This document shows positions 35,460-45,166 of a stretch of 64,000 bases of DNA, piece by piece. The DNA comes from CAWDAQ01 sp963800325 (GTDB lineage: Bacteria > Actinomycetota > Actinomycetes > Actinomycetales > Dermatophilaceae): assembly GCA_963800325.1 (NCBI GenBank), contig CAWDAQ010000005.1, positions 1,054,001 to 1,118,000 on the forward strand, written 5' to 3'. Each line of letters begins with the position of its first letter. Position 1 is the stretch's first letter. The translations under genes and the position numbers were made by a program. The notes beneath the pieces are model-generated. The model saw nothing but the letters and a program-made list of their open reading frames with translations. It was not told where the DNA came from and ran no database searches.

Positions 35460-36074
35460 TCAGGCCAGGCCGAGGTCTGCCAGCCCGAAGACGTGCCGGT
35501 ACTCCAGGCCGGCGGCGGCGAAGCGCTGGGCGGCGCCGGTGGCCCGGTCGGCGATCGTCGCGACCGCGACGACCTCCCCACCGGCCTCGCGGACCGCGTC
35601 GACGGCCTCCAGCGGGGAGGCCCCGGTGGTCGAGGTGTCCTCCACGACGAGGACCCGCCGTCCGGCGACCGAGGGGCCCTCGATGCGCTGCTGCAGCCCG
35701 TGGGCCTTGCCGGCCTTGCGGACGACGAACGCGTCCAGGCGCCCTCCGGCGGCCGCCCGGGCGTGGAGCATGGCGGTCGCGACCGGGTCCGCCCCGAGGG
35801 TGAGCCCGCCGACGGCGTCGAAGTCGAGGTCGGCGACGAGCTCGAGCATGACCCGGCCGACGAGCGGGGCCGCCTCACCGTCGAGGGTGACGCGGCGGAG
35901 GTCGACGTAGTAGTCCGCCTCGGCCCCCGATGACAACGTCACCCGGCCGTGGACCACGGCCACGTCGGTGACGATCTCGAGCAGCCGGGCTCGGTCCGTC
36001 ACGGTGTCCGCGGGCGTGCCTGCGGGGGCGCGGAGGCCGGTCTCGGTGGGGGTGTCGGTGCCGTCGTCGCTCAC
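35460..36074 (-). CDS. pyrE: orotate phosphoribosyltransferase
   Basis: Converts orotate and PRPP to OMP in pyrimidine synthesis. The 204-residue protein has the PRPP-binding motif VLVVEDTSTTGAS at about 141-153, and upstream LSSGAEADYYVDLRRVTLD and VGGLTLGADPVATAML, all typical of PyrE. An N-terminal extension of about 25 residues rich in Thr/Asp/Pro precedes the fold. GTG 36074 is eight bases from a TACGCT box, so the mRNA may be leaderless. It is isolated from other pyr genes here. Confidence 0.93.
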   Translation of the reverse strand: MSDDGTDTPTETGLRAPAGTPADTVTDRARLLEIVTDVAVVHGRVTLSSGAEADYYVDLRRVTLDGEAAPLVGRVMLELVADLDFDAVGGLTLGADPVATAMLHARAAAGGRLDAFVVRKAGKAHGLQQRIEGPSVAGRRVLVVEDTSTTGASPLEAVDAVREAGGEVVAVATIADRATGAAQRFAAAGLEYRHVFGLADLGLA

Positions 36075-36082
36075 GAACGGCC

Positions 36083-36088
36083 AGCGTA
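36083..36088 (-). promoter_or_regulatory. -10 box TACGCT, leaderless promoter of pyrE
   Basis: TACGCT on the minus strand ends eight bases before GTG 36074. Confidence 0.45.
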
Positions 36089-36096
36089 GCGAGCGG

Positions 36097-36873
36097 TCAC
36101 CGGTCGGTGGACCGCGGCCGGTGCCGGCCCACGAGGCGACGGTTGCGAGCGACCGAGCGCGGCGCCAGGCGCAGCAGCGCGACGGCGACCTTGTACCCCG
36201 CCCCGGGCACGGACACGATCCGCCCGGCCCCGACGTCGGCCAGGCAGGTCGCGACGACCCGGTCGGCGCGCAGCCACGCCAGCGAGACGCCGACGCGCTT
36301 CAGGCCCGCCCGCTCGTGGAACTCGGTGCGGGTGAACCCGGGGCAGAGGGCGGTGACGGTCACCCCGGTGCCCGCGAGGTCGCCGGCGAGTCCCTCGGAG
36401 AACACCGTGACCCAGGACTTCGCCGCCGCGTAGCTGCCCGAGGCGATGAAGCCCGCGACGGAGGAGACGTTGACGATGGCGCCGTGCCCGCGCTCGCGCA
36501 TCGCCCGGCCGGCGGCGTGGCTGAGGACGAGCACCGCCCGGCAGAGGACGTCGAGCAGCTGCTCCTCGACCGCGACGTCGTCGTCGAGGAAGGAGCGTCG
36601 CAGCCCGTAGCCGGCGTTGTTGACGAGCAGGTCGACCGGGCGGGACGGATCGGCGACCCGGGCCGCGACGACGCCGAGCCGCTCGCGGTCGCCGAGGTCG
36701 GCGACGAGCACCTCGGCGTGCACCCCGTGGGCGGTGGCGAGCTCGGCCGCCACCCGCCGCAGCCGGGCCTCGTCCCGGGCGACGAGGACGACGTCGTGGC
36801 CCCGGGCGGCGAGCTGGCGGGCGAACTCGTGCCCGATGCCCGAGGTGGCTCCGGTGACGAGTGCGGTCCCCAT
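36097..36873 (-). CDS. short-chain dehydrogenase/reductase
   Basis: Classical SDR of 258 residues: cofactor motif TGATSGIG at 7-14, NNAG at 85-88, and catalytic Ser138, Tyr148 and Lys152 (IVNVSSVAGFIASGSYAAAK). The C-terminal part after KVAVALLRLAPRSVARNRRLV is basic. It resembles actinobacterial SDRs of unknown substrate that sit near pyrE. ATG 36873 lies six bases after a TAGGCT box, and the gene is divergent from exonuclease III with only 45 bases between start codons. Confidence 0.9.
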   Translation of the reverse strand: MGTALVTGATSGIGHEFARQLAARGHDVVLVARDEARLRRVAAELATAHGVHAEVLVADLGDRERLGVVAARVADPSRPVDLLVNNAGYGLRRSFLDDDVAVEEQLLDVLCRAVLVLSHAAGRAMRERGHGAIVNVSSVAGFIASGSYAAAKSWVTVFSEGLAGDLAGTGVTVTALCPGFTRTEFHERAGLKRVGVSLAWLRADRVVATCLADVGAGRIVSVPGAGYKVAVALLRLAPRSVARNRRLVGRHRPRSTDR

Positions 36874-36879
36874 GGGGCC

Positions 36880-36885
36880 AGCCTA
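36880..36885 (-). promoter_or_regulatory. -10 box TAGGCT, leaderless promoter of SDR gene
   Basis: TAGGCT on the minus strand ends six bases before ATG 36873; it is back to back with the exonuclease III promoter. Confidence 0.5.
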
Positions 36886-36905
36886 GGGGGCCTCCCGGCA
36901 CTGGC

Positions 36906-36911
36906 TAGGGT
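36906..36911 (+). promoter_or_regulatory. -10 box TAGGGT, leaderless promoter of exonuclease III gene
   Basis: TAGGGT is seven bases before GTG 36919. Confidence 0.5.
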
Positions 36912-36918
36912 GGCTCCC

Positions 36919-37707
36919 GTGCGCATCGCCACCTGGAACGTCAACTCCATCCGGTCCCGGATCGACCGGGTCGAGGCCTGGCTCGAGCGCCGCGACGTCG
37001 ACGTCGTCGCCCTCCAGGAGACCAAGGCCCGCGACGACCAGTTCCCCCGCGACCGGCTCGAGGCCCTGGGCTACGAGGTGGCCCACCACGGCCTCAACCA
37101 GTGGAACGGGGTGGCGCTGCTGTCGCGGGTCGGGCTCGAGGACGTCGAGCCGGGGTTCCCGGGCATGCCCGGCTGGGGCGACCCGCCGGACGCCGAGGCC
37201 AGGGCGATCGGCGCGACGTGCGGGGGCGTTCGGGTGTGGTCCCTCTACGTCCCCAACGGCCGGACCCTGCAGGACCCGCACCTGCCGTACAAGCTCGAGT
37301 GGCTCGCCCGGCTGCGCCACGAGGCGCGCGGCTGGCTGGCCGACGGGTCCCGCGTCGCCCTCTGCGGGGACTGGAACATCGCCCCCGAGGACGAGGACGT
37401 GTGGGACATGACGGCCTTCGAGGGCAGCACCCACGTCTCCCCCGCCGAGCGGGAGGCCTTCCGCGGCTTCCTCGAGGACGGCTTCGTCGACGTCGTGCGC
37501 CCGCACGCGCCGGGCCCCGGGGTGTACACGTACTGGGACTACAAGCAGCTGAGCTTCCCCAAGCGGAGGGGCATGCGGATCGACTTCGTGCTCGGCTCCC
37601 CCGCGCTCGCGGCGAAGGTCACGGACGCGGTGATCGACCGGGACGAGCGCAAGGGCAAGGGCCCCTCGGACCACGCCCCGGTCGTCGTCGACGTCGACGA
37701 CCACTGA
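36919..37707 (+). CDS. xth: exodeoxyribonuclease III / AP endonuclease
   Basis: DNA-repair nuclease of the exonuclease III family that cleaves at abasic sites and has 3'-5' exonuclease activity. The 262-residue protein begins VRIATWNVNSIRSR and has metal-binding Glu34 (LQETK), catalytic Asp151 and Asn153 (GDWNIAP), Asp222 (RIDFVLGS) and the terminal pair Asp251-His252 (SDHAP). It is cytoplasmic. The gene is divergently transcribed from an SDR gene with both mRNAs predicted leaderless, and a hydrolase gene follows after 13 bases. Confidence 0.95.
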   Translation: MRIATWNVNSIRSRIDRVEAWLERRDVDVVALQETKARDDQFPRDRLEALGYEVAHHGLNQWNGVALLSRVGLEDVEPGFPGMPGWGDPPDAEARAIGATCGGVRVWSLYVPNGRTLQDPHLPYKLEWLARLRHEARGWLADGSRVALCGDWNIAPEDEDVWDMTAFEGSTHVSPAEREAFRGFLEDGFVDVVRPHAPGPGVYTYWDYKQLSFPKRRGMRIDFVLGSPALAAKVTDAVIDRDERKGKGPSDHAPVVVDVDDH

Positions 37708-37720
37708 ACGCGGGCCGCGG

Positions 37721-38638
37721 GTGAGCGACCGCGCGCCGCGCCGCGGCTGCTCGTGGACCGTCTTCGCGCCCGACGGCTCGCGGCTGTCGGCGCAGGAGCA
37801 CCTGCCGCCCCGGGACCCGGACCCGGACGCCCCCACCGTCGTCCTCGCGCACGGCTGGACCCTCACCCGAGCGAGCTGGGAGCCGGTCGTCGCGGCGCTG
37901 CAGCGCACCCACGCCGTCCGGGTCGTCACCTACGACGAGCCCGAGCACGGCGGGTCCTCCGCGGGGGCCTCCCGCCCGACCGTCCCGGGACTCGCCGCCG
38001 ACCTCGACGCGGTTCTCCGGGCGGTGGCCCCGAGCGGCCCGGTCGTCCTCGGCGGGCACTCGATGGGTGGCATGGCCGTGCTGGCGTGGACGGGCCGGCA
38101 CGCCGGCGAGGTCGCCGACCGGGTGCGGGGGGTCGTGCTCGTGTCCACCTCGGCCGGCGACCTCGTCCCGCGGCCGGCGCGGCACGGACGGCGCGGGCAC
38201 CACGCCGGGCGCGGCCCCACCGGACCGGGACCGGCGCTCCTCGGCGCGCTCGTCGGTTGCCCGCCGCTGCCGTGGGGCCTGCTCGTCGCGCCGACCTCCC
38301 AGCGCCGGCTGCTGTTCGGTGCCGGGGCCGACCCCGCGGACGTGCGGGCGGTGTGCGACCAGATGGCGGGGACCACCCTCCGGGCGACCGGCCGCTACGG
38401 ACGCGCCCTGGTGTGGCACGACGAGACCGCCGGGCTCGGGGCGCTCGCGGGGGTGCCGGTCCGCGTCCTCGTCGGGGAGCGGGACCGGCTGACCCCGCCC
38501 CGTCACGCCCGCCGGCTCCACGCGGGGCTGCCGGGCTCCACCCTGGACGTCCTCCCGGGGCGGGGCCACATGCTCACCTACGAGGCGAGCGCCGAGGTCG
38601 CGGCCGCGATCGCCGCCGTCCTCCCGCCACCCGCCTGA
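37721..38638 (+). CDS. alpha/beta hydrolase
   Basis: The 305-residue protein has the alpha/beta hydrolase core: oxyanion region AHGWTLTRASW (about 43-53), nucleophile Ser114 in GGHSMGGMA, and a C-terminal GERDRLTPP segment with the catalytic Asp and GRGHML with the catalytic His. The lid region (about 145-200) is rich in Gly and Arg. Substrate unknown; esterase, lipase or haloperoxidase-like activity are all possible. It follows exonuclease III by 13 bases and probably shares its transcript. Two palindromic intergenic elements follow the stop. Confidence 0.88.
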   Translation: MSDRAPRRGCSWTVFAPDGSRLSAQEHLPPRDPDPDAPTVVLAHGWTLTRASWEPVVAALQRTHAVRVVTYDEPEHGGSSAGASRPTVPGLAADLDAVLRAVAPSGPVVLGGHSMGGMAVLAWTGRHAGEVADRVRGVVLVSTSAGDLVPRPARHGRRGHHAGRGPTGPGPALLGALVGCPPLPWGLLVAPTSQRRLLFGAGADPADVRAVCDQMAGTTLRATGRYGRALVWHDETAGLGALAGVPVRVLVGERDRLTPPRHARRLHAGLPGSTLDVLPGRGHMLTYEASAEVAAAIAAVLPPPA

Positions 38639-38639
38639 C

Positions 38640-38678
38640 GTCCGCACGGATGGTCGCCCGGGCGCCGACCCCGCGGAC
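38640..38678. repeat. palindromic intergenic element, copy 2
   Basis: 39-base element starting GTCCGCACGGATGG and ending CCGACCCCGCGGAC around CGCCCGGGCG. It begins at the hydrolase stop codon region. Confidence 0.75.
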
Positions 38679-38700
38679 GCAGCGGCCGCCTCTCGCGGAT

Positions 38701-38739
38701 GTCCGCACGGATGGTCGCCCGGGCGCCGACCCCGCGGAC
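38701..38739. repeat. palindromic intergenic element, copy 3
   Basis: Identical to copy 2 and placed 61 bases downstream in direct orientation; the identity extends about six bases further at the right end. It lies before the stop of the convergent VTC-domain gene. Confidence 0.75.
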
Positions 38740-38750
38740 GCAGCGCGCCG

Positions 38751-39548
38751 TCAGCAGGCCGTCAGGTCCGCCCGCGTCCACCCGAAGTGACCCCGGAGCT
38801 CGCGGTTCCACCGGTTGGCCGGCAGGCCCGGACGCAGCAGCGCGAGCCCGATGCAGTACTTGCTCACCGAGACCGGCCGGTGCCCCAGGCCCCACAGCAG
38901 GACGTCGAGCTCGCACAGGGCCCCGGCGGTCTTCGACTCCAGCAGGACGAGGTCGGCCGGCCCCCGGCGGCGGCCGGGTCCGGCGCAGTCCGCGAACGCG
39001 AGGCCGACGTCGCAGGTCACCCGGCTGCCGCCGGCGACGTCGACGAGGGTGGCCCGCCCGTACGTCGTCGTCAGCGCCGGGGAGAGCGCGTCCACGAGAC
39101 CGGCGTCGATCCGCCGGAGCGCGAAGGCCCGCGCGTCGTCGGTGATGCCGGCGCGGTCCTCCGGGTCGTAGTCGAGCCGGTCCTTGATCGTCTCGCCCCG
39201 CCCGCCCCGGGACTTGACCTCGAAGACGCACTGCCCCGAGTCGAGGTAGGTCCGGGTGCGGACCTTGAACCGCACCCGGCGGCCCGTGGCGTGCTGGCGG
39301 TAGGAGGTGAGGTCGCCGGTGTCGAAGTACACCGACTCGTAGCGGAACAGCCGGAGCCCGTCGATGTCGAGGGCGGCGAGGCGGCCGGCGAGCCGGTCGA
39401 CGACACGGGTGAACACCGGCGCCGGGACGAGGTACTTCCGGTCCACCCGGGTCTGCAGGTTCGCGGTCTCGACGACCTCGGCGAGCGTGATCGGCGCGAG
39501 CCCGGCCGCGGCCTCGTCGACGGCGCGGGAGGCGGTGGCGCCCGGCAC
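38751..39548 (-). CDS. VTC-domain (polyphosphate polymerase-like) protein
   Basis: The 265-residue protein matches the VTC/CYTH-like tunnel domain: LQTRVDRKYLVPAPVFTRVVDRL near the N-terminus, RYESVYFDTGDLTSYRQHATGRRVRFKVRTRTYLDSGQCVFEVKSR (about 69-114) with the Arg/Lys/Glu array that binds nucleotide or polyphosphate chains, and LVLLESKT near 200. Yeast Vtc4 makes polyphosphate from ATP; the bacterial homologues are little studied. It is paired with a DUF4956 membrane protein encoded immediately upstream, a combination seen in many bacteria and often followed by CotH, which is absent here. Confidence 0.85.
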   Translation of the reverse strand: MPGATASRAVDEAAAGLAPITLAEVVETANLQTRVDRKYLVPAPVFTRVVDRLAGRLAALDIDGLRLFRYESVYFDTGDLTSYRQHATGRRVRFKVRTRTYLDSGQCVFEVKSRGGRGETIKDRLDYDPEDRAGITDDARAFALRRIDAGLVDALSPALTTTYGRATLVDVAGGSRVTCDVGLAFADCAGPGRRRGPADLVLLESKTAGALCELDVLLWGLGHRPVSVSKYCIGLALLRPGLPANRWNRELRGHFGWTRADLTAC

Positions 39549-39557
39549 GACCCCGCC

Positions 39558-40199
39558 TCAGCCGAGCGCGGTGACCGTGGCCGACGCCACCGGCTGTCCG
39601 GCCGGTGCGGCCACCGTCACCCCGCGCCCGCTGCGGGAGCGGGCGCCGCGCGCGGGCCGGGCACAGCGGAACCGGACGTCGACGACGGTGAGGTCGCGGA
39701 CGAAGTCGAGCTCCTGGACGATGAGGTGGCGCACCTCGCCGCCCGTGCGGTTCTCGAGGTGGGCGCGCAGCTCGGCCTCGTCGCTGATGGCCGCGTCGAG
39801 CGTGACGAGCTGACGACGGGCCCTCGGCAGCAGCCGGGGGTGGTCGGCGACGAGGACCGCGGCGACGACGACGGCGCAGAGCGCGGGGACGAGCCCGGCG
39901 GGACCCGGGTGGACCCCCGCGACGAGCCCGAGGGCGAGGGCGACGAAGTAGTACGCGACCTCCTCCTGGGTGATCGAGTCCGACCGGAGCCGGATGATCG
40001 AGAGGATCCCGAACAGGCCGAGCCCGAGGCCCGCCCCGACCGGCGCCAGGGCGAGCATGGCGGTCACGGCGAGGACGCCGACGTTGAGCGCGGTGTAGGA
40101 CAGCACGAGGTCCCGCCGCTGGTGGCGGCGGAAGTACGTGGCGACGACGACGGCGACGGCGACGAGGTCGGCGAGCACGGGCACGACGAGGTCTGGCAT
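39558..40199 (-). CDS. DUF4956 membrane protein
   Basis: The 213-residue protein has four hydrophobic segments in its first 120 residues (MPDLVVPVLADLVAVAVVVATYF, then LSYTALNVGVLAVTAMLALAPVGAGLGLGLFGILSIIRLRSDSITQEEVAYYFVALALGLVAGV and VPALCAVVVAAVLVADH) and a soluble C-terminal domain (about 130-213). The LFGILSIIRLRSDSITQEEVAYYF block is diagnostic of DUF4956. It precedes the VTC gene by nine bases in one operon; the two products probably form a membrane complex. An AGGGAGGG ribosome-binding site is visible before ATG 40199. Confidence 0.87.
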   Translation of the reverse strand: MPDLVVPVLADLVAVAVVVATYFRRHQRRDLVLSYTALNVGVLAVTAMLALAPVGAGLGLGLFGILSIIRLRSDSITQEEVAYYFVALALGLVAGVHPGPAGLVPALCAVVVAAVLVADHPRLLPRARRQLVTLDAAISDEAELRAHLENRTGGEVRHLIVQELDFVRDLTVVDVRFRCARPARGARSRSGRGVTVAAPAGQPVASATVTALG

Positions 40200-40294
40200 C
40201 TGGACCCTCCCTTCCAGGCCTGATCACGATATGCCGCGCTCGCCGGGCCCGTGGTGTTTTCCACCGAGTTGAGCGGTCACGACCTCTCGTGGGG

Positions 40295-42859
40295 TCAGGC
40301 CCGGGGGAGGAGAGTCAGGTGGTCCTGCTCGTCGTCGCGGTCGACGACGACGGTGTCGCCGTCGCGGACCTCACCGGCGAGCAGCGCGGTGGCGAGCCGG
40401 TCCCCGATCTCCTTCTGGACCAGCCGGCGCAGCGGGCGGGCGCCGTAGGCGGGGTCGAACCCGGTGACGGCGAGCCACTCCCGGGCCCCGGCGGCGACCT
40501 CGAGGGTGATCCTCCGGTCCCGCAGGCGCGCGGCGAGCTGGGCGACCTGCAGCTCGACGATGCCGCCGAGCTCCTCGGTGGTCAGGGCGTCGAAGACGAC
40601 GACCTCGTCGAGACGGTTGAGGAACTCCGGCTTGAAGGACTGGCGCACCGTGGTCATGACGGCCTCGCGCTTGTCCTTCTCGGACAGGTTCGGGTCGATG
40701 AGGTAGCCCGAGCCGAGGTTGGAGGTCATGACGAGGATGACGTTGCGGAAGTCGACCGTCCGGCCCTGGCCGTCGGTGAGCCGACCGTCGTCGAGGACCT
40801 GGAGCAGGACGTCGAATGTCTCCGGGTGGGCCTTCTCGACCTCGTCGAGCAGCACGACCGAGTACGGCCGCCGCCGCACCGCCTCGGTGAGCTGGCCGCC
40901 CTCCTCGTAGCCGACGTACCCCGGGGGCGCGCCGATGAGGCGGGCGACCGCGTGCCGCTCGGAGTACTCGCTCATGTCGATCCGGACCATGGCCCGCTCG
41001 TCGTCGAAGAGGAAGTCCGCGAGCGACTTCGCGAGCTCGGTCTTGCCGACCCCGGTGGGCCCGAGGAAGAGGAAGGAGCCGGTCGGGCGGTCGGGGTCGG
41101 CGACCCCGGCGCGGGAGCGACGGACGGCGTCGGACACGGCCCGCACCGCGGCGGTCTGGCCGATGAGCCGGGCGCCGATGATCTGCTCCATCGAGAGCAG
41201 CTTCTCGGTCTCGCCCTGGAGCAGGCGACCGGCGGGGATGCCGGTCCAGGCGCTGATGACCTCGGCGATGTCGTCGGCCGCGACCCGCTCCTTGACCATG
41301 ACGTCGGCCTCGCGCTCGGCCTCGGCCTCGGTCGCGGCGGCGAGGTCCTTCTCGAGGGTGGGGATGTCGCCGTAGAGCAGCCGGGAGGCGCCGGCGTAGT
41401 CCCCCTCGCGCTGCAGCCGGTCGGCCTGGGTGCGCAGGTCGTCCAGGCGCGCCTTGAGCTCGCCCACCCGGTTCAGGCCGGACTTCTCGGCCTCCCACCG
41501 CGAGGTGAGCGCGGCGAGCTCCTCGGACCTCTCGGCGAGGTCGGCACGCAGCCGCTCCAGCCGCTCCCGGGATGCCTCGTCGGTCTCCTGGGCGAGGTGG
41601 AGCTCCTCCATGCGCAGCCGGTCGACCGCGCGCCGGAGCTCGTCGACCTCGACGGGGCTGGAGTCGATCTCCATCCGCAGCCGGGACGCGGCCTCGTCGA
41701 CGAGGTCGATCGCCTTGTCCGGCAGCTGCCGCCCGCTGATGTAGCGGTCGGACAGGCTCGCCGCGGCGACGAGGGCGCTGTCCTCGATCTCGACCTTGTG
41801 GTGGGCCTCGTAGCGCTCCTTGAGGCCACGCAGGATCGCGATGGTGTCCTCGACGCTCGGCTCGCCGACGAACACCTGCTGGAACCGGCGCTCGAGGGCG
41901 GCGTCCTTCTCGATGTGCTTGCGGTACTCGTCCAGCGTGGTGGCGCCGACGAGCCGGAGCTCGCCGCGGGCGAGGAGGGGCTTGAGCATGTTGCCCGCGT
42001 CCATCGAGCCCTCGCCGGTCGCGCCGGCGCCGACGACGGTGTGCAGCTCGTCGATGAAGGTGATGATCTGCCCGTTGCTGGAGCGGATCTCCTCGAGCAC
42101 GCCCTTGAGGCGCTCCTCGAACTCGCCGCGGTACTTCGCCCCGGCGACCATCGCGCCGAGGTCGAGGCTGACGAGGCGCTTGTCGCGCAGCGACTCGGGC
42201 ACGTCGCCGTCGACGATCCGCTGCGCGAGGCCCTCGACGACCGCGGTCTTGCCGACCCCGGGCTCGCCGATGAGGACGGGGTTGTTCTTCGTGCGGCGCG
42301 AGAGCACCTGGACCACGCGGCGGATCTCGGCGTCCCGGCCGATGACCGGGTCCAGCCGGCCGTCGCGGGCGGCCTGGGTGAGGTCGGTGCCGTACTGCTC
42401 GAGCCCCTCCCCCGAGGCCTGCGGGGTCTCGGAGGTGACCTTCGCCCCGGCCCGGAGCCGGTCGAGCTCGGCCTCGACGGCGGGACCCTCGGCGCTGATG
42501 ACGCCCTTCTCGACGAGGGCGAGGAGGAGGACGTCGGTCGCGAGGAAGGTGTCCCCCCTGGCCTGCATGAGGGTGTGCGCGTGCTGGAGCACCGCGAGGG
42601 TCCCCTGCGCCATGCCGGGGGTCTGCACGCTCTGCCCGCTCGTGCGGGGCTGCCGGTCCAGCGCGCGTCGCAGCGCGGGCGCGACGACGTCGGGCGCGGA
42701 GCCGCCGGCGGCGAGCAGTGCGGGGGTGGTGGAGTCCGGCACCTCGACGAGGGCGAGCGCGAGCTGCTCCGGGGCGATCTCGGGGTGACCGGCCGACTGG
42801 GCGGCCCGCTGGGCGATGGCCAGGGCCTCGGCGACCTTGGCGGTCGGCTTCAACTCCAT
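40295..42859 (-). CDS. clpB: ATP-dependent chaperone ClpB
   Basis: Protein disaggregase that works with DnaK. The 854-residue protein contains an N-terminal repeat domain (about 1-145), first AAA domain with Walker A GEPGVGKT at 198-205, coiled-coil middle domain (about 400-520), and second AAA domain with Walker A GPTGVGKT at 600-607 followed by GAPPGYVGYEEGG. AGGAGAG precedes ATG 42859. A HAIR-type inverted repeat about 50 bases upstream implies HspR repression and heat induction together with the dnaK operon at the right end of the window. Confidence 0.97.
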   Translation of the reverse strand: MELKPTAKVAEALAIAQRAAQSAGHPEIAPEQLALALVEVPDSTTPALLAAGGSAPDVVAPALRRALDRQPRTSGQSVQTPGMAQGTLAVLQHAHTLMQARGDTFLATDVLLLALVEKGVISAEGPAVEAELDRLRAGAKVTSETPQASGEGLEQYGTDLTQAARDGRLDPVIGRDAEIRRVVQVLSRRTKNNPVLIGEPGVGKTAVVEGLAQRIVDGDVPESLRDKRLVSLDLGAMVAGAKYRGEFEERLKGVLEEIRSSNGQIITFIDELHTVVGAGATGEGSMDAGNMLKPLLARGELRLVGATTLDEYRKHIEKDAALERRFQQVFVGEPSVEDTIAILRGLKERYEAHHKVEIEDSALVAAASLSDRYISGRQLPDKAIDLVDEAASRLRMEIDSSPVEVDELRRAVDRLRMEELHLAQETDEASRERLERLRADLAERSEELAALTSRWEAEKSGLNRVGELKARLDDLRTQADRLQREGDYAGASRLLYGDIPTLEKDLAAATEAEAEREADVMVKERVAADDIAEVISAWTGIPAGRLLQGETEKLLSMEQIIGARLIGQTAAVRAVSDAVRRSRAGVADPDRPTGSFLFLGPTGVGKTELAKSLADFLFDDERAMVRIDMSEYSERHAVARLIGAPPGYVGYEEGGQLTEAVRRRPYSVVLLDEVEKAHPETFDVLLQVLDDGRLTDGQGRTVDFRNVILVMTSNLGSGYLIDPNLSEKDKREAVMTTVRQSFKPEFLNRLDEVVVFDALTTEELGGIVELQVAQLAARLRDRRITLEVAAGAREWLAVTGFDPAYGARPLRRLVQKEIGDRLATALLAGEVRDGDTVVVDRDDEQDHLTLLPRA

Positions 42860-42909
42860 GCTGTCTCTCCTGAGCTCGACGAGGGGTTGCCTCGATCAAC
42901 TGTCACAAA

Positions 42910-42930
42910 CCTGAGTGTATTCCACTCAAC
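42910..42930 (-). promoter_or_regulatory. HAIR element (HspR operator) upstream of clpB
   Basis: On the minus strand GTTGAGT-N7-ACTCAGG matches the HAIR consensus CTTGAGT-N7-ACTCAAG in 12 of 14 positions. The first half-site overlaps a possible TTGAGT -35 box, so binding by HspR should block the promoter. Confidence 0.85.
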
Positions 42931-42981
42931 CCTGTGCCGCCCATCCGGACCGCAGCGCGTCGAGTGCGGTCCGGACAGCGC

Positions 42982-43026
42982 GACGTCCGCAGGGTCGGTC
43001 GCCGGGGCGCCGACCCTGCGGACGTC
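42982..43026. repeat. palindromic intergenic element, copy 4
   Basis: Seventeen-base exact arms GACGTCCGCAGGGTCGG (42982-42998) and CCGACCCTGCGGACGTC (43010-43026) enclose TCGCCGGGGCG. It lies between the gntK stop and the clpB promoter, downstream of gntK. Confidence 0.8.
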
Positions 43027-43097
43027 GTCTCGCCGGGGCGGGAGGAGAGGGTTGCCCCAGGGCCTCGGTGGGCTCTCGGTGGGCTCTCAGTGGGCTC

Positions 43098-43630
43098 TCA
43101 GTGGACCCTGAGCCAGTCCACCGCCGTGTCGATGAGCTCCTCCGGGGGGCGGCGGAGGTCGAGCACGACGCCGTCCTCGTCCTCGCCGAGCGGCTCGAGG
43201 GTGTCGAACTGGGACTGGAGCAGGCTCACCGGCATGAAGTGCCCGGACCGGCTCGACATCCGGTCCCTGATGACCTCGAGCGGGCCCTGGAGGTGGACGA
43301 AGTGGAGGCTCGGCGGACCGGCCCGCAGCAGGTCCCGGTAGGAGCGCCTCAGGGCCGAGCACGCCATGACCGTCGACTGGCCCTCGCGCGCCTGGGCGGC
43401 CATCCACGCCGACAGGTCACGGAGCCACGGCCAGCGGTCGGCATCCTCCAGCGGCGTGCCGGCCTCCATCTTCTCGATGTTGGCCGGTGGGTGGAACCGG
43501 TCCGCCTCGGCGAACGGCAGCTCCATCCGCTCGCCGATGCCCTGGGCGATGGTCGTCTTGCCGCAGCCGGAGACACCCATGACGATGACGTGCCGGGTCC
43601 GCCCCCCGCCGGTCGGTGCGCTGGCGGACG

Positions 43631-43634
<4 letters not shown>
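43098..43634 (-). CDS. gntK: gluconokinase
   Basis: Phosphorylates gluconate to 6-phosphogluconate. The 178-residue protein has P-loop GVSGCGKT at 20-27, FAEADRFHPPANIEKM with the substrate Asp/His, ACSALRRSYRDLLR and RSGHFMPVSLLQSQFDTLE, all characteristic of GntK-type kinases. ATG 43634 overlaps the gntP stop (ATGA). It probably forms an operon with gntP and lies one palindromic element away from clpB. Confidence 0.95.
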
Positions 43635-45034
<1,400 letters not shown>

Positions 45035-45097
45035 GGGAGGACTCCTCGGGTAGCGCGAGACCCACGTCCTCGTAGGTCACCGCGAGTGTTCCGAAAG

Positions 45098-45125
45098 AGC
45101 ATACGATTGGCAAACACGGGGCCAA
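45098..45125 (-). promoter_or_regulatory. gntP promoter with probable GntR operator
   Basis: On the minus strand -35 box TTGGCC (45120-45125) and -10 box TATGCT (45098-45103) are 16 bases apart. The palindrome TTGGC-N9-GCCAA (45107-45125) covers the -35 box and spacer, an ideal position for a repressor. Confidence 0.65.
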
Positions 45126-45140
45126 AAAGGATGCTTATTC

Positions 45141-45157
45141 GTAACACTGCGTGTCAC
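45141..45157. promoter_or_regulatory. imperfect palindrome upstream of gntR
   Basis: GTAACACTGCGTGTCAC pairs in six of seven positions around a three-base centre, ten bases before the regulator ATG. FadR/GntR-family operators often look like this; it may serve autoregulation. Confidence 0.45.
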
Positions 45158-45166
45158 AGTTCTCCC

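Noticed and set aside
40250..40290. Second HAIR-like site near the clpB stop (GAGTTGAGCGG)
   Set aside because: Only one half-site is present and it is downstream of the gene.
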